Source: an uncultured Clostridia bacterium (GTDB taxonomy: Bacteria > Bacillota > Clostridia > Christensenellales > Christensenellaceae). Taken from it: a stretch of DNA of 64,000 nt. Under the pieces are notes generated by a model. That model was not told the origin of the DNA. It saw only the letters and a list, made by a program, of their open reading frames with translations, and made no database searches. The stretch spans positions 1 to 64,000 of the forward strand of contig CALVMT010000072.1 of the NCBI GenBank assembly GCA_944347775.1, written 5' to 3'. Made by a program: the position numbers and the translations under genes. Of the stretch, positions 7,989 through 16,848 are shown one piece after another (position 1 is the first letter of the stretch; every line of letters starts with the position of its first letter).

Positions 7989-8876
7989 CTAAACAGATGC
8001 ACCTCCGCCACTGCCTCCGCCTCCTCCGACGCCTCCTCCGACGCCTCCTCCGCCGCCATAATTATATGGACCAAAACTATGCCATGCCGAAGCTCCCTCA
8101 TATGAACTTGGATTTCCCCATCCTTTCCAGCGGAAAATAGCTCTCATAAACAGTATAATTAAAAATAAAACCAATACTGCTCCCCAAAAAATCCCGAAAT
8201 TGACCAATAGCAAAAGTCCTGTTGGCATTTTTTGTTCACTGGGTGGTAATTCTGCATCTGCATCTGTCATCGTATTCGCCTCTTCAACAATTTCTGGTAT
8301 TACCATCAGTTCTTTTGGAATATCTGTTCCGTATTTCGTATATACTTCACGGACCAAATTTATCCATGTCTCAATGGCTGCTTTATTCCATTGTTGATTT
8401 GTAATTGCGTTTACCGTAAAGTCATTTAATATTTGCTTACATTTTTCATTACTTAACCATTTTTCCAGTCCATATCCGAATTGAATACGTGCATGTGGCT
8501 GATCGATGGTATAAAGAATAAGCACGCCATTTGCCTCATCAAAATATCTGCTTCCCCACTTGTGTGCCATATCTATGCTATATTCTTCCAGCTCTTCATA
8601 ACCTGTATTCGGTACAGAGGCAACAACCACCTCAACACCTGTTCTTTCTTTTAATAATATACCCTGTTCTTTAATAAAAGACTCTGTTTGCGAACTGAAC
8701 ACATGAGCATAGTCATTTACATAAAAATTAGAGGTTTGTTCCGGCTTTGTTGAATTTGGTTTTCCATCATGAAAAAGTCCGATAAAGGCCGTTCCTAATA
8801 CAGAGGCCAGCACAAACAACAAAATTTTCCAATGCAACGCAAGCGATTTTCTTTTTTTCTTTGTCGTCTCTGTCAT
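7989..8876 (-). CDS. TPM-domain membrane protein with Gly-rich tail
   Basis: 295 residues. A membrane helix near residues 16-36 is followed by an extracytoplasmic TPM domain (FYVNDYAHVFSSQTESFI, VLILYTID, IQFGYGLEKWLS), a second helix near residue 230 and a low-complexity Gly tail. TPM (PF04536) domains occur in Psb32/YgcG-type proteins linked to membrane-protein repair or acid phosphatase activity; the Gly-rich tail after a helix is the YgcG layout. ATG 8876 follows AGGAGG. The tail is encoded by near-perfect copies of a short CCTCCGACG-type repeat at 8006-8056. Biochemical role in this host unknown. Confidence 0.85.
   Translation of the reverse strand: MTETTKKKRKSLALHWKILLFVLASVLGTAFIGLFHDGKPNSTKPEQTSNFYVNDYAHVFSSQTESFIKEQGILLKERTGVEVVVASVPNTGYEELEEYSIDMAHKWGSRYFDEANGVLILYTIDQPHARIQFGYGLEKWLSNEKCKQILNDFTVNAITNQQWNKAAIETWINLVREVYTKYGTDIPKELMVIPEIVEEANTMTDADAELPPSEQKMPTGLLLLVNFGIFWGAVLVLFLIILFMRAIFRWKGWGNPSSYEGASAWHSFGPYNYGGGGGVGGGVGGGGGSGGGASV
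8006..8056. repeat. Short tandem repeat encoding the Gly-rich tail
   Basis: Repeats of CCTCC with GACG or GCCG spacers encode GGGVGGGVGGGGG in the TPM protein. Such an array can change length by slippage. Confidence 0.6.
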
Positions 8877-8995
8877 ATTTTCTTTTCCTCCTGATCATAT
8901 TTTTATTACAAAACCTCTAATATTTCTTCCTATTTTTATTATATAATAATTTCTCTTTAAATAAATAAAATTATTTAAATTTTTTACAAAAACAC

Positions 8996-9026
8996 TTGAC
9001 TTTACGCCACTTTAGGTCGGTATACT
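8996..9026 (+). promoter_or_regulatory. Promoter of the aldo/keto reductase gene
   Basis: TTGACT (8996-9001) and TATACT (9021-9026) are good boxes, but the 19-bp spacer is longer than ideal, as sometimes seen in activator-dependent promoters. Confidence 0.4.
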
Positions 9027-9087
9027 GAAAATAAACTGTTTTATAAAAATACTTTATGAAACAATTCTAATTTCGGAGGTCTGAATC

Positions 9088-10209
9088 ATGGATTACTTAG
9101 GAAAAAACATTCCCAAATTGGGGTTTGGACTCATGCGTTTGCCTATGCTTGGCGAAAATGTAGATATTGAGCAAACAAAAGCAATGGTAGATCATTTTTT
9201 AGCTGCCGGATTTACTTATTTTGATACTGCATACGGCTATTTAAACGGAAAATCCGAAAGCGCAGCCAAAGAAGCTTTGGTTGCACGATATCCTCGAGAG
9301 CGTTTTCAACTTGCGACGAAACTTCCTGCCTGGGCAGGTCCTAAAACAGCCGATGAGGCCAAACAAATGTTTTATACTTCTCTTGAACGCACCGGTGCCG
9401 GATATTTTGACTTTTATTTATTGCATAATTGCGGAGATACGCGAACTGACGCATTTGATCGCTTTGGTATTTGGGACTTTACCCTCTCTCTGAAAGAGAA
9501 GGGATTAATTAAACATGTCGGTTTTTCTTTCCATGATAAAGCCGATGTCCTTGATGAACTGCTTAATAAACACCCTGAAATGGAATTTGTCCAGTTGCAA
9601 ATCAATTATGCCGATTGGGAAAGTGATTCAGTTCAATCAAGAAAATGCCTTGAGATTGCACTTAAACATAATAAACCGGTCATTATTATGGAACCGATTA
9701 AAGGAGGGCTTTTAGCAAATCCGCCTAAATCTGTTGCAGATGTGTTAAATCGCGCTAATTCTTCTCTTTCTCCAGCGGCATGGGCGCTGTATTTTGCCGC
9801 CTCTCAACCTAATATTATTACTGTTTTAAGCGGAATGTCCACGTTGGAACAAATGCAGCAAAATGTAAAAACGATGACTTCCTTCCGCCCATTGGATAAA
9901 GAATCTTTAGAGGCCATTAATAAAGCGCGCACGGCACTAAATGCCATTCCGAGCATTCCCTGTACAAACTGCCAGTATTGCGTAAAAGGCTGCCCAATGT
10001 CTATCCCCATTCCTTCAATTTTCAGTGCAATGAATACTAATCTGATTTATCAAAATATAGAAAATGCAAAAGGATCGTATCGATTTGCTACACGAGAAGG
10101 AAATTTGGCAAGCACTTGCATTTCTTGCGGACAATGTGAATCTGTCTGTCCTCAACATATACAGATTATTGAGCATTTGCAGGAATGTGCTCATTTATTT
10201 GAAAAATAA
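9088..10209 (+). CDS. Aldo/keto reductase with C-terminal 2[4Fe-4S] domain
   Basis: 373 residues. The N-terminal TIM barrel has the AKR start LGFGLMRLPM and the catalytic set FDTAYGY, ATKLP and LLHN. The last ~70 residues carry two ferredoxin-type cysteine motifs, CTNCQYCVKGCP and CISCGQCESVCP. This AKR-ferredoxin fusion is common in strict anaerobes, where the clusters probably pass electrons to or from the NAD(P)H site; substrates are largely unknown. ATG 9088 follows GGAGG. Monocistronic, with its own promoter and terminator. Confidence 0.9.
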   Translation: MDYLGKNIPKLGFGLMRLPMLGENVDIEQTKAMVDHFLAAGFTYFDTAYGYLNGKSESAAKEALVARYPRERFQLATKLPAWAGPKTADEAKQMFYTSLERTGAGYFDFYLLHNCGDTRTDAFDRFGIWDFTLSLKEKGLIKHVGFSFHDKADVLDELLNKHPEMEFVQLQINYADWESDSVQSRKCLEIALKHNKPVIIMEPIKGGLLANPPKSVADVLNRANSSLSPAAWALYFAASQPNIITVLSGMSTLEQMQQNVKTMTSFRPLDKESLEAINKARTALNAIPSIPCTNCQYCVKGCPMSIPIPSIFSAMNTNLIYQNIENAKGSYRFATREGNLASTCISCGQCESVCPQHIQIIEHLQECAHLFEK

Positions 10210-10220
10210 CAAATTAACTA

Positions 10221-10250
10221 AAACGGCGCATATTTTATGCGTCGTTTTTT
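10221..10250. terminator. Terminator between the AKR and AstE-like genes
   Basis: AAACGGCGCAT pairs with ATGCGTCGTTT (one G-T pair) followed by a T-run. It serves the plus-strand gene; its right end overlaps the stop codon of the convergent gene. Confidence 0.8.
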
Positions 10251-11205
10251 ATTTTATCAAACCATAGGCAACAAGATTGCTAAACCCTTTTTTCACAACA
10301 AATCCACTTGCGTGATAAAAAACTACTCCATCATGTTCTGCATAATATATTCGTAAATTTTTCCCAAAAACATCTTTTAGTTCACCAAGCTTTTCGCCTG
10401 ATTTAATCCTCTGGTTTGTCTGTACCGCAGGATACCAAAATCCTGTCTCATCTGCTGCCAAATATATTGTTTTCTCAAAAATTTGTTGTGTTGTTCGTCT
10501 CGAAAAAAATTTTTCATTTAAAATGCCAAAATATACCATTAGATTATGAATATCCCTACAATATTGTTTTGCCTCATCAGAATGATATTCGCCACCGCCG
10601 CCGCGTTCCAACAACAATCCAGAAATCCCTTGCATTGCCGCCCAACTATAGTGCCCTGTCATTGAAAAAGAGGCAATACAGTAAGGAATATCTATAACTG
10701 CCGCTGCATCCTGCGCAATTTTTCGTACTTTCTGTTTAGCAGCAGGAAAAAACAAACATGGTGTCAGCGACTCATAAACGCCTCCGCTGTGCAAATCTAC
10801 TACAAAATCAGCTTGGGGAAGCATTTCCTCCGCTAACCATGCAGCAATTTTTTGACCAATTGTTCCGTCCGGCTTTCCTGGAAAATTTGCATTTAAATTT
10901 TCTCCATCTTCTGGCACCAATGCATCAGTCATATTAATCATGCCGCTATAATTAACACAATGTAAAAAGATTACCGCACCTGAAAGCTCTTCAGGTTGTA
11001 ATCGTTCTGCCAACAGTGCTATGGCAGCCACTCCTGGGTATTCTCCTCCATGAATCCCTGCAGAAACATATAACGTCTTTCCCGGTCGACTTCCGTTAAT
11101 AATTGTTACCGGTGTTTGATACGTTGTTTTTGGAATATAGACCATTCCCTGAAATTTTGTTCCTTTTTTTATTTTTTTCCCACAAATGACAATTTCTTTA
11201 TTCAC
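10249..11205 (-). CDS. Succinylglutamate desuccinylase/aspartoacylase-family zinc hydrolase
   Basis: 318 residues. The zinc site HGGEYPG and the DLHSGG motif identify the M14-related AstE/AspA family, which removes acyl groups from N-acyl amino acids or similar amides. LLLERGGGGEY probably supplies the catalytic Glu. The C-terminal ~80 residues (SGEKLGEL and following) look like the biotinyl/lipoyl-like beta domain typical of this family. GTG 11205 follows AAGGTG. A small palindrome at 11228-11243 lies in its upstream region. The actual substrate is not deducible. Confidence 0.8.
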   Translation of the reverse strand: MNKEIVICGKKIKKGTKFQGMVYIPKTTYQTPVTIINGSRPGKTLYVSAGIHGGEYPGVAAIALLAERLQPEELSGAVIFLHCVNYSGMINMTDALVPEDGENLNANFPGKPDGTIGQKIAAWLAEEMLPQADFVVDLHSGGVYESLTPCLFFPAAKQKVRKIAQDAAAVIDIPYCIASFSMTGHYSWAAMQGISGLLLERGGGGEYHSDEAKQYCRDIHNLMVYFGILNEKFFSRRTTQQIFEKTIYLAADETGFWYPAVQTNQRIKSGEKLGELKDVFGKNLRIYYAEHDGVVFYHASGFVVKKGFSNLVAYGLIK

Positions 11206-11227
11206 TTCTTACTTCGCACCTTTAAGT

Positions 11228-11243
11228 TAGTTATTGCTAACTA
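11228..11243. promoter_or_regulatory. Candidate operator upstream of the AstE-like gene
   Basis: TAGTTA-N4-TAACTA is a perfect inverted repeat 23 bp before the GTG start. It resembles binding sites of small dimeric repressors, but no specific regulator can be assigned. Confidence 0.3.
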
Positions 11244-11465
11244 TATTGTAAGAAAATTTCTTTTTTTGTCAAGTGTATAAAAAAATCAGTTTTTATTTCA
11301 TCGTTATTCTATTATTAAATGAATTCGTCTGTCATATATATTCTATTTTATTATACAGAAAAAATATAAATATCTTTTCCTGTATAAGGTATTTATCTTT
11401 TGTGGTTGATGTTATCTTTTTTTGACTTTCTATAACTTTGATTTTCCGTGTCCTCAACCATTAAT

Positions 11466-11840
11466 TTATCGCTTTCCCGTTTTAATAAAATGTATTAGTT
11501 CCTCGACATGATCAAAATCATCATAATCACCTAATAAACCTTTTCGATGATATACTATGCCATTATTTTCGTTTCGTTCAAGACATTCTAATAATATATC
11601 GACACCATAGCGTTTTACAAACAATGTAAATCCATAGGGTTTTATTTTTGATAATACACCTTTTTTGCAATTTTGAGTACACTCGTAACAATGGGAGATT
11701 TTGTTTTTTAAAGAACATTCTCTATTTTCACATTGTGCCTTATCCGGGCATTGTTCTGAATTACAACCACCGCACCAATTATTTTTGCTGCAAAGGCAAC
11801 AAGCAAGGCCACATCTCGCAATTGCTAATTCTCGTTTCAC
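11466..11840 (-). CDS. Cysteine-rich DUF3795-type protein
   Basis: 124 residues with about 14 Cys, nearly all in the first 60 positions: RCGLACCLCS, CGGCNSEQC, CENREC and CYECTQNCKKG. The CGLxCxxC start and C-terminal helix are typical of DUF3795 proteins, probably a zinc-ribbon or metal-cluster fold of unknown function common in anaerobes. The upstream flank carries a cluster of DnaA-box-like sequences (11930-11969). No operon partner. Confidence 0.75.
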   Translation of the reverse strand: MKRELAIARCGLACCLCSKNNWCGGCNSEQCPDKAQCENRECSLKNKISHCYECTQNCKKGVLSKIKPYGFTLFVKRYGVDILLECLERNENNGIVYHRKGLLGDYDDFDHVEELIHFIKTGKR

Positions 11841-11929
11841 CTAAAGTCTCCTTAAGTTTTTATTTTTTATTTAATTTTTATTATAAAAACAAAGTTTTTT
11901 TCTATTTCACTTTTTAATAATCAACTAGT

Positions 11930-11969
11930 TTATCAACAATTTATCAACAAAACCCATAAGTTATCCACA
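11930..11969 (+). other. Cluster of three DnaA boxes outside oriC
   Basis: TTATCAACA at 11930-11938 and 11941-11949 and the perfect consensus TTATCCACA at 11961-11969, all in the same orientation within 40 bp. It lies about 9 kb from the dnaA-dnaN intergenic region. Candidate DnaA-titration or regulatory site. Confidence 0.6.
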
Positions 11970-11999
11970 TTTTTCTATATTTTATCATACAAATAATCA

Positions 12000-12200
12000 T
12001 CATGATTCTATTTTTAACCAAAATCGATGCTGCTTTTTATGTTGTTTTTTTTCGCTTGTCAGCAACAAACTTATTGATAAAATTCCACAAATCAAAATCA
12101 CTTCGCCGCCTAAAGCATAATAATGCCTTTGCATATATGCGAATACTGTCAACCCTAAAATACTGAAAACATCTAAAATAACAATTAACAAGCCCTTCAT
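12000..12200 (-). CDS. Small two-helix membrane protein
   Basis: 66 residues from ATG 12200, with AGAGG 8 nt upstream. Two hydrophobic segments (GLLIVILDVFSILGLTVFAY and GGEVILICGILSISLLLT) and a basic tail. No family recognised. It is divergent from the XRE-S24 repressor gene and begins 17 bp from a perfect palindrome (12217-12233), so it is a plausible target of that repressor. Confidence 0.6.
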   Translation of the reverse strand: MKGLLIVILDVFSILGLTVFAYMQRHYYALGGEVILICGILSISLLLTSEKKQHKKQHRFWLKIES

Positions 12201-12216
12201 TATACGCACCTCTAAA

Positions 12217-12233
12217 TGTGATTGTTAATCACA
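12217..12233. promoter_or_regulatory. Palindromic operator between small membrane gene and XRE-S24 repressor
   Basis: TGTGATT-GTT-AATCACA is a perfect 7-bp inverted repeat immediately upstream of the small membrane gene. A lone TGTGATT half-site recurs near 12299. Probable binding site of the adjacent repressor. Confidence 0.5.
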
Positions 12234-12310
12234 AATCAAAAATTATTATTAACTTTAATGTTATTTTAATTCACGAATTAATTTAACTATATCATTTTTG
12301 TGATTTTAAG

Positions 12311-12332
12311 TCAACATTTTTCTTTATGTTGA
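12311..12332. repeat. Inverted repeat overlapping the repressor promoter
   Basis: TCAACAT and ATGTTGA flank 8 nt and are followed by a T-run. The right arm overlaps the -35 box of the XRE-S24 gene, so it could be an autoregulatory operator or a terminator-like hairpin. Confidence 0.4.
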
Positions 12333-12357
12333 TTTTTTTTCACATATATGCTATATT
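12329..12357 (+). promoter_or_regulatory. Promoter of the XRE-S24 repressor gene
   Basis: TTGATT (12329-12334), 17-bp spacer, TATATT (12352-12357). The -35 box overlaps the inverted repeat at 12311-12332, which fits autorepression. Confidence 0.5.
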
Positions 12358-12390
12358 TAATTTAAATATACTGATCATTTGAGGGAAACA

Positions 12391-13035
12391 ATGTCAGAAT
12401 TATATAAAAATATTAGACGCAGAAGAGAAAAGCTTGGAATGTCGCAAGATGAACTAGCCGGTTTGGTCGGTTATACAAGTCGAACGAGTATTGCCAAAAT
12501 TGAAGCGGGAAAAATTGATCTTTCCCAATCTAAAATACAAGCATTTGCTGATGCTTTACAGACGACACCATCAATACTTTTGGGATGGACTTTAGAAAAT
12601 CAGGATAATTCCGATTCCTTTTCTGATATTTCTTTAGACTCTTCTCAATCAAAACGGCTTCCCATTTTAGGAGAAATTGCCTGCGGTCAACCAATATATG
12701 CCCAGGAGGATCGGGAAAACTATGTCTTGGCCCCTTTTGAAATTGATGCTGATTTTTGTCTTCGAGCAAAAGGTGAAAGTATGATTAATGCCAGAATACT
12801 CGATGGCGATCTTGTTTTTATTCGAGCACAATCAAAGGTTGAAAATGGTGAAATTGCTGCAGTTATTATTGGTGATGAAGCAACATTAAAGCGTGTTTAT
12901 TATTATCCTGATCAAAACCGATTAATGCTCAGCGCAGAAAATCCCGCATATCCTCCGTTAATTTACATTGGAGAGGAACTACAGCAAATTAAAATTTTAG
13001 GGAAAGCTGTTGCATTTCAAAGTCAAGTAAAATAA
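12391..13035 (+). CDS. XRE-family repressor with S24/LexA-type self-cleavage domain
   Basis: 214 residues from ATG 12391 (GAGG upstream; a TTG four codons earlier lacks a site). Residues 1-60 form an XRE helix-turn-helix (LGMSQDELAGLVGYTSRTSI). Residues 90-214 form an S24 peptidase domain. The Ser nucleophile is S130 in KGESM and the general-base Lys is K167 in ATLKRV. The predicted autocleavage bond is Cys98-Gly99 in EIACGQP; Cys-Gly is the bond used by UmuD, whereas LexA uses Ala-Gly. This is the architecture of CI-like repressors that inactivate themselves on RecA-ssDNA. No phage genes are nearby. Confidence 0.9.
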   Translation: MSELYKNIRRRREKLGMSQDELAGLVGYTSRTSIAKIEAGKIDLSQSKIQAFADALQTTPSILLGWTLENQDNSDSFSDISLDSSQSKRLPILGEIACGQPIYAQEDRENYVLAPFEIDADFCLRAKGESMINARILDGDLVFIRAQSKVENGEIAAVIIGDEATLKRVYYYPDQNRLMLSAENPAYPPLIYIGEELQQIKILGKAVAFQSQVK

Positions 13036-13051
13036 ATTTTATTTTTTTAAT

Positions 13052-13083
13052 AAAAAACGCTTGTTTTCTATCAAGCGTTTTTT
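13052..13083 (+). terminator. Terminator of the XRE-S24 gene
   Basis: AAAAAACGCTTG pairs with CAAGCGTTTTTT across an 8-nt loop, 17 nt after the stop codon. Confidence 0.85.
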
Positions 13084-13400
13084 ACGTTATAATAGTGAAT
13101 AAAACTCCAGAAATATTAATTATATTGTTTAAATATCGTTTATATAATTTGGATTTCTTTATCAGTAAAGGGTTGATTATACTTTATTACCCAATTTTCT
13201 TTTAGACCTTTCACTACAGTAATAAAAACATCACTCTATAAATAATCCCATTAAAAAAATTTTAATTTATCAAAAAAATCAATTTTTATATAAATAATAT
13301 TTATTCATTTTTAATAAATAAAATTAAATTTTTTATATCTAACAGTTAAAATATTTACCTGCTTTTTTATCTAATTTTGTTAACATACATAAAAAACTCC
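13084..13400. other. Intergenic region, nothing recognised
   Basis: Extremely AT-rich sequence without open frames, between the XRE-S24 terminator and the tRNA-Ala terminator. I see no promoter or RNA structure I could defend. Confidence 0.4.
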
Positions 13401-13433
13401 AAAAAAAGAGAAACAGCCAAATAAAGCAGTTTC
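13401..13433 (-). terminator. Terminator of tRNA-Ala
   Basis: On the minus strand GAAACTGC pairs with GCTGTTTC (one mismatch) and is followed by a seven-T run, directly after the tRNA 3' end. Confidence 0.6.
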
Positions 13434-13438
13434 CCTCC

Positions 13439-13515
13439 TGGTGGAGATATGGGGATTCGAACCCCAGGCCTCCTGACTGCCAGTCAGACGCGCTAGCCAA
13501 CTGCGCTATACCCCC
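13439..13515 (-). tRNA. tRNA-Ala (anticodon GGC)
   Basis: The minus strand starts GGGGGTATAGC and ends TATCTCC plus A and an encoded CCA. The anticodon loop CTGGCAG gives GGC (codons GCC/GCU); the T arm contains GGTTCGAATCC. 77 nt, class I shape. Confidence 0.92.
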
Positions 13516-13747
13516 ACAACAGAATATATTTTAGCTTATTCCATAATTGCTGTCAAGGTTTGAAAAAAAGCAGAATCATCAATACATTGATATAGAATTT
13601 TTTATAAATTTTTGTCATAAAAAAATCAAAATTTAAAAAGAAATAACAATAATAACTTTAATATAAAAATTGTTGCCATTTTCTATTTTTTGTAAGAAAA
13701 AATATTTTCAACCTTTGGCAATAAATTTTGAACTTTTATATAATAAT

Positions 13748-13800
13748 AAAAACACCATCAATGTTCAAACCCACAGGATTCAGGTTTAAATGGTGTTTTT
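13748..13800 (-). terminator. Terminator of the tRNA-Ser pair
   Basis: AAAAACACCAT pairs with ATGGTGTTTTT, with an inner imperfect stem. It begins 3 nt after the tRNA-Ser(GCT) 3' end and is followed by T-rich sequence on the minus strand. Confidence 0.75.
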
Positions 13801-13803
13801 ATA

Positions 13804-13895
13804 TGGCGGAGAAGGAGGGATTTGAACCCTCGCTACGATTCTCTCGTACTACTCCCTTAGCAGGGGAGCCCCTTCGGCCTCTTGGGTACTTCTCC
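13804..13895 (-). tRNA. tRNA-Ser (anticodon GCT)
   Basis: GGAGAAG acceptor strand pairs with CTTCTCC, followed by G and an encoded CCA. The anticodon loop CTGCTAA gives GCT. A long variable arm (class II) and GGTTCAAATCC T arm confirm a serine tRNA for AGC/AGU. Confidence 0.95.
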
Positions 13896-13953
13896 AATTT
13901 GTTTTTAATCTGATTTTTAACTTTTATATTTAATTTTCAATTAAACAATAATC

Positions 13954-14042
13954 TGGCGGAGAAGGTGGGATTCGAACCCACGGTACCTTTCGGTATCACT
14001 GGTTTTCAAGACCAGCTCCTTAAACCTCTCGGACACCTCTCC
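13954..14042 (-). tRNA. tRNA-Ser (anticodon TGA)
   Basis: GGAGAGG pairs with CTTCTCC (one G-T), followed by G and an encoded CCA. The anticodon loop CTTGAAA gives TGA, reading UCA codons. Class II variable arm. Its anticodon is normal and does not read stop codons. Likely cotranscribed with the other tRNA-Ser 58 nt downstream. Confidence 0.95.
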
Positions 14043-14090
14043 ATTTGAAAATCAAACGCATACCGATTATATCAAAGTAATTTTTGAATG

Positions 14091-14303
14091 TCAACCTTTA
14101 CGCATTTTTCTTTCCATTATCTTTCGAATAATAAAAAGAATAATTGCCGGTAAAATAAACATCATTGCATTAACAATAATCCATAAATAAAAAGGTGCAG
14201 AATTTAACTGATCATTGTACTGAAAATATTCAACTATTGTTTTAATAAAAAAACAAAGTATTAAAAAAATACTGCACAAGTTAAAAATTCTGATTATTTT
14301 CAT
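14091..14303 (-). CDS. Small two-helix membrane protein
   Basis: 70 residues, two hydrophobic segments (IFNLCSIFLILCFFIKTIV and FYLWIIVNAMMFILPAIILF) and a basic C-terminus (RKIMERKMRKG). ATG 14303 follows AGAAGGA at normal spacing, which supports translation. It lies downstream of the gyrA terminator on the same strand. Family not recognised. Confidence 0.55.
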   Translation of the reverse strand: MKIIRIFNLCSIFLILCFFIKTIVEYFQYNDQLNSAPFYLWIIVNAMMFILPAIILFIIRKIMERKMRKG

Positions 14304-14352
14304 TTTTTTCCTTCTATGTATTAGTATAACCTCTGTTGTATAATAAATATTT

Positions 14353-14390
14353 AAGAAAAAGGTTCAAAATAAATTTTGAGCCTTTTTCTT
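14353..14390 (-). terminator. Terminator of gyrA
   Basis: AAGAAAAAGG-T-TCAAAAT pairs with ATTTTGA-G-CCTTTTTCTT, just after the gyrA stop codon. Confidence 0.8.
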
Positions 14391-14395
14391 TTTTC

Positions 14396-16834
14396 TTACT
14401 CTTCCATATCAATTTCTTTTGGCAATTTTGCAACGCCTACAACTTTTTCTTCTTCTTTCAACCGCATAATTCTCACGCCTTGAGCAGTTCGTCCAAAAAC
14501 AGAAATATCCTGAGAAGCCATCCTAATAATTACGTTTGAATCATTAATCAACATGATATCTTCATCTTTTGTCGTAATCATTCCTATCACATTTCCGGTT
14601 TTTTTTGTGATATTCATTGTCTTTGATCCCATACCGCCTCTTGATTGTTCACGGTATTCATTTGCTAGAGTTCGTTTGCCATAGCCGTTTTCTGAAACAA
14701 CTAAAACATACTGGTCATCTTTTAAAACATTTGCACTGACAACAAAATCATCTTTCTTTAGTTTCATTCCTCTAACACCGGCCGCTGTTCTTCCCATTAA
14801 GCGAACATCATCTTCATGAAATGAAATAGCCATACCATGATTGGAAGAAATGATTATGCGATCTTTTCCATATGTCCTTAATACACTTACCAGTTCATCT
14901 CCGTCACGTAAAGAAAGCGCAATAATACCATTCTGACGAATATTTGAAAAAGCAGACATTTTTGTCTTTTTAATCATTCCTTTTTTCGTAACCATAACCA
15001 GATTTGAATTTTCTTCAATGGATGAAATCGGAAAAACAGCTGAAACCTTTTCTTCATTATCCAGGGCTAATAGATTAACAATTGCCATTCCTTTTGCGTT
15101 TCTTCCCGCTTCTGGTATTTGATAGCATTTTTTTATATAAACTTTACCTTTTGTTGTAAAAAATAAAATATAATTATGTGTTGAACTTGTAAAAATCTCT
15201 TTTACGCCATCTTCTTCTTTTGTAGATAGCCCTGTTATTCCTTTTCCTCCTCTTTTTTGTACTTTATAGTTTTCACTTGCCGTTCGTTTTATGTATCCAT
15301 GCTGCGTAAGTGTAATAACCATTTCTTCTTCTTGAATCAAATCCTCAAGATCTATTTCATCTTCCGCATGTCCTATTTTCGTGCGTCTATTATCAGAATA
15401 TTTCTGCTTAATCTCTTGCAAATCTTTTTTAATAATCTCATAAACCAACTTTGGGTCCGAAAGAACCTGCTTATAATATTCAATTTGTTTGGAAAGCGCA
15501 TTGTACTCTTCCTGAAGGCGATCAATTTCTAATCCGGTAAGGCGCTGTAACCGCATATCCAAAATTGCCTGAGCCTGTATTTCAGTAAAATCAAATTGTT
15601 GAATTAAAGCATTTCTTGCAGATGTTCCATCTTTTGATGTCCGAATTGCCTGTATAACTTCATCAATAACATCTAAGGCCTTAAGTAACCCTTCCACAAT
15701 ATGAGCTCTTTTTTGTGCTTTTTCTAAATCAAAGCGTGTACGCCTCTCAATTACTTCTTGCTGATATTTTATATATTCTACTAAAATTTGTTTTAAACTT
15801 AATACTTTCGGCTCATTATCCACTAGGGCAATCATGATAATGCCAAAACTGGTTTGCATCTGTGTATGTTTATATAATTGGTTTAATACAACAGACGCAT
15901 TTGCACCTTTTTTTAATTCTATGACAATACGCATTCCGGAATGATCTGATTCATCATTCGCTTCCATAATACCATCAATTTTTTTATCCCTTGCCAATTC
16001 TCTAATCGATCCAACAAGCAATTCCTTATTAACTTGATAAGGAATTTCGGTAACAACAATTTTTTGATGTTCTTTTTCTGTTTCAATTTCTGTTTTAGCA
16101 CGAAGAATAATTTTACCGCGGCCCGTTTGATACGCTTGTCTAATACCAGAATACCCGATAATTTCTCCTCCCGTAGGAAAATCCGGACCTTGCACATATT
16201 TCATTAATTGTTCGGTTGTTATGTCAGGATTATCAATACAAGCACATGTTGCATCAATAACCTCTCCTAAATTATGCGGAGGAATATTTGTTGCCATCCC
16301 TACCGCAATGCCACCAGAACCGTTAACTAACAAATTCGGAAAGCGGGAAGGAAGCGTTACCGGTTGTTGTAAAGAACCATCAAAATTTGGATAAAAATCA
16401 ACAGTATCTTTATCAATATCCCGGACAAGTTCCATAGAAATTTTACCCAGTCTTGCCTCCGTATAACGCATTGCAGCAGCACCGTCTCCATCAACTGAGC
16501 CAAAATTTCCATGTCCATCAACAAGTAAATATCTTGTTGAAAAATCCTGCGCCATACGGACCATACTATCATAAATTGCTGTATCACCGTGTGGGTGATA
16601 TTTACCCAAAACATCTCCTACAATACGCGCGCTTTTTTTATGAGGTTTATCCGGCGTAATTCCCTGTTCAGCCATTGAATAAATAATTCTTCTATGAACC
16701 GGTTTTAACCCATCCCTAACATCCGGCAGAGCTCTATTGATAATCACTGCCATTGCATAGGAAATAAAAGACTTTTTCATTTCTCCCCCGAGATCCAGAG
16801 GAATAATTCTTGAATTTATATTTTCCTTATCCAT
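14396..16834 (-). CDS. gyrA: DNA gyrase subunit A
   Basis: 812 residues. Breakage-reunion domain with catalytic Tyr124 in [10 protein letters not shown], the quinolone-pocket loop [11 protein letters not shown] (residues 79-89) and C-terminal beta-pinwheel repeats, including the GyrA-box-like stretch QKRGGKG. With GyrB it forms the A2B2 enzyme that introduces negative supercoils. The position equal to E. coli Ser83 is Thr85 and the Asp87 equivalent is Asp89. ATG 16834 follows GGAG; it starts 14 nt after gyrB, so the pair is an operon. Confidence 0.98.
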   Translation of the reverse strand: MDKENINSRIIPLDLGGEMKKSFISYAMAVIINRALPDVRDGLKPVHRRIIYSMAEQGITPDKPHKKSARIVGDVLGKYHPHGDTAIYDSMVRMAQDFSTRYLLVDGHGNFGSVDGDGAAAMRYTEARLGKISMELVRDIDKDTVDFYPNFDGSLQQPVTLPSRFPNLLVNGSGGIAVGMATNIPPHNLGEVIDATCACIDNPDITTEQLMKYVQGPDFPTGGEIIGYSGIRQAYQTGRGKIILRAKTEIETEKEHQKIVVTEIPYQVNKELLVGSIRELARDKKIDGIMEANDESDHSGMRIVIELKKGANASVVLNQLYKHTQMQTSFGIIMIALVDNEPKVLSLKQILVEYIKYQQEVIERRTRFDLEKAQKRAHIVEGLLKALDVIDEVIQAIRTSKDGTSARNALIQQFDFTEIQAQAILDMRLQRLTGLEIDRLQEEYNALSKQIEYYKQVLSDPKLVYEIIKKDLQEIKQKYSDNRRTKIGHAEDEIDLEDLIQEEEMVITLTQHGYIKRTASENYKVQKRGGKGITGLSTKEEDGVKEIFTSSTHNYILFFTTKGKVYIKKCYQIPEAGRNAKGMAIVNLLALDNEEKVSAVFPISSIEENSNLVMVTKKGMIKKTKMSAFSNIRQNGIIALSLRDGDELVSVLRTYGKDRIIISSNHGMAISFHEDDVRLMGRTAAGVRGMKLKKDDFVVSANVLKDDQYVLVVSENGYGKRTLANEYREQSRGGMGSKTMNITKKTGNVIGMITTKDEDIMLINDSNVIIRMASQDISVFGRTAQGVRIMRLKEEEKVVGVAKLPKEIDMEE

Positions 16835-16848
16835 TCTTTTTTCTCCGT

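Noticed and set aside
7859..8140. 93-codon plus-strand frame opposite the TPM gene
   Set aside because: Antisense shadow of the repetitive Gly tail (LRRLLRRLLRR).
10249..11205. Carboxypeptidase (M14) assignment
   Set aside because: The HGGEYPG and DLHSGG motifs and the C-terminal beta domain fit the AstE/aspartoacylase branch better than peptidases.
13954..14042. tRNA-Ser(TGA) as a UGA suppressor
   Set aside because: Anticodon TGA reads UCA codons; it does not pair with the stop codon UGA.
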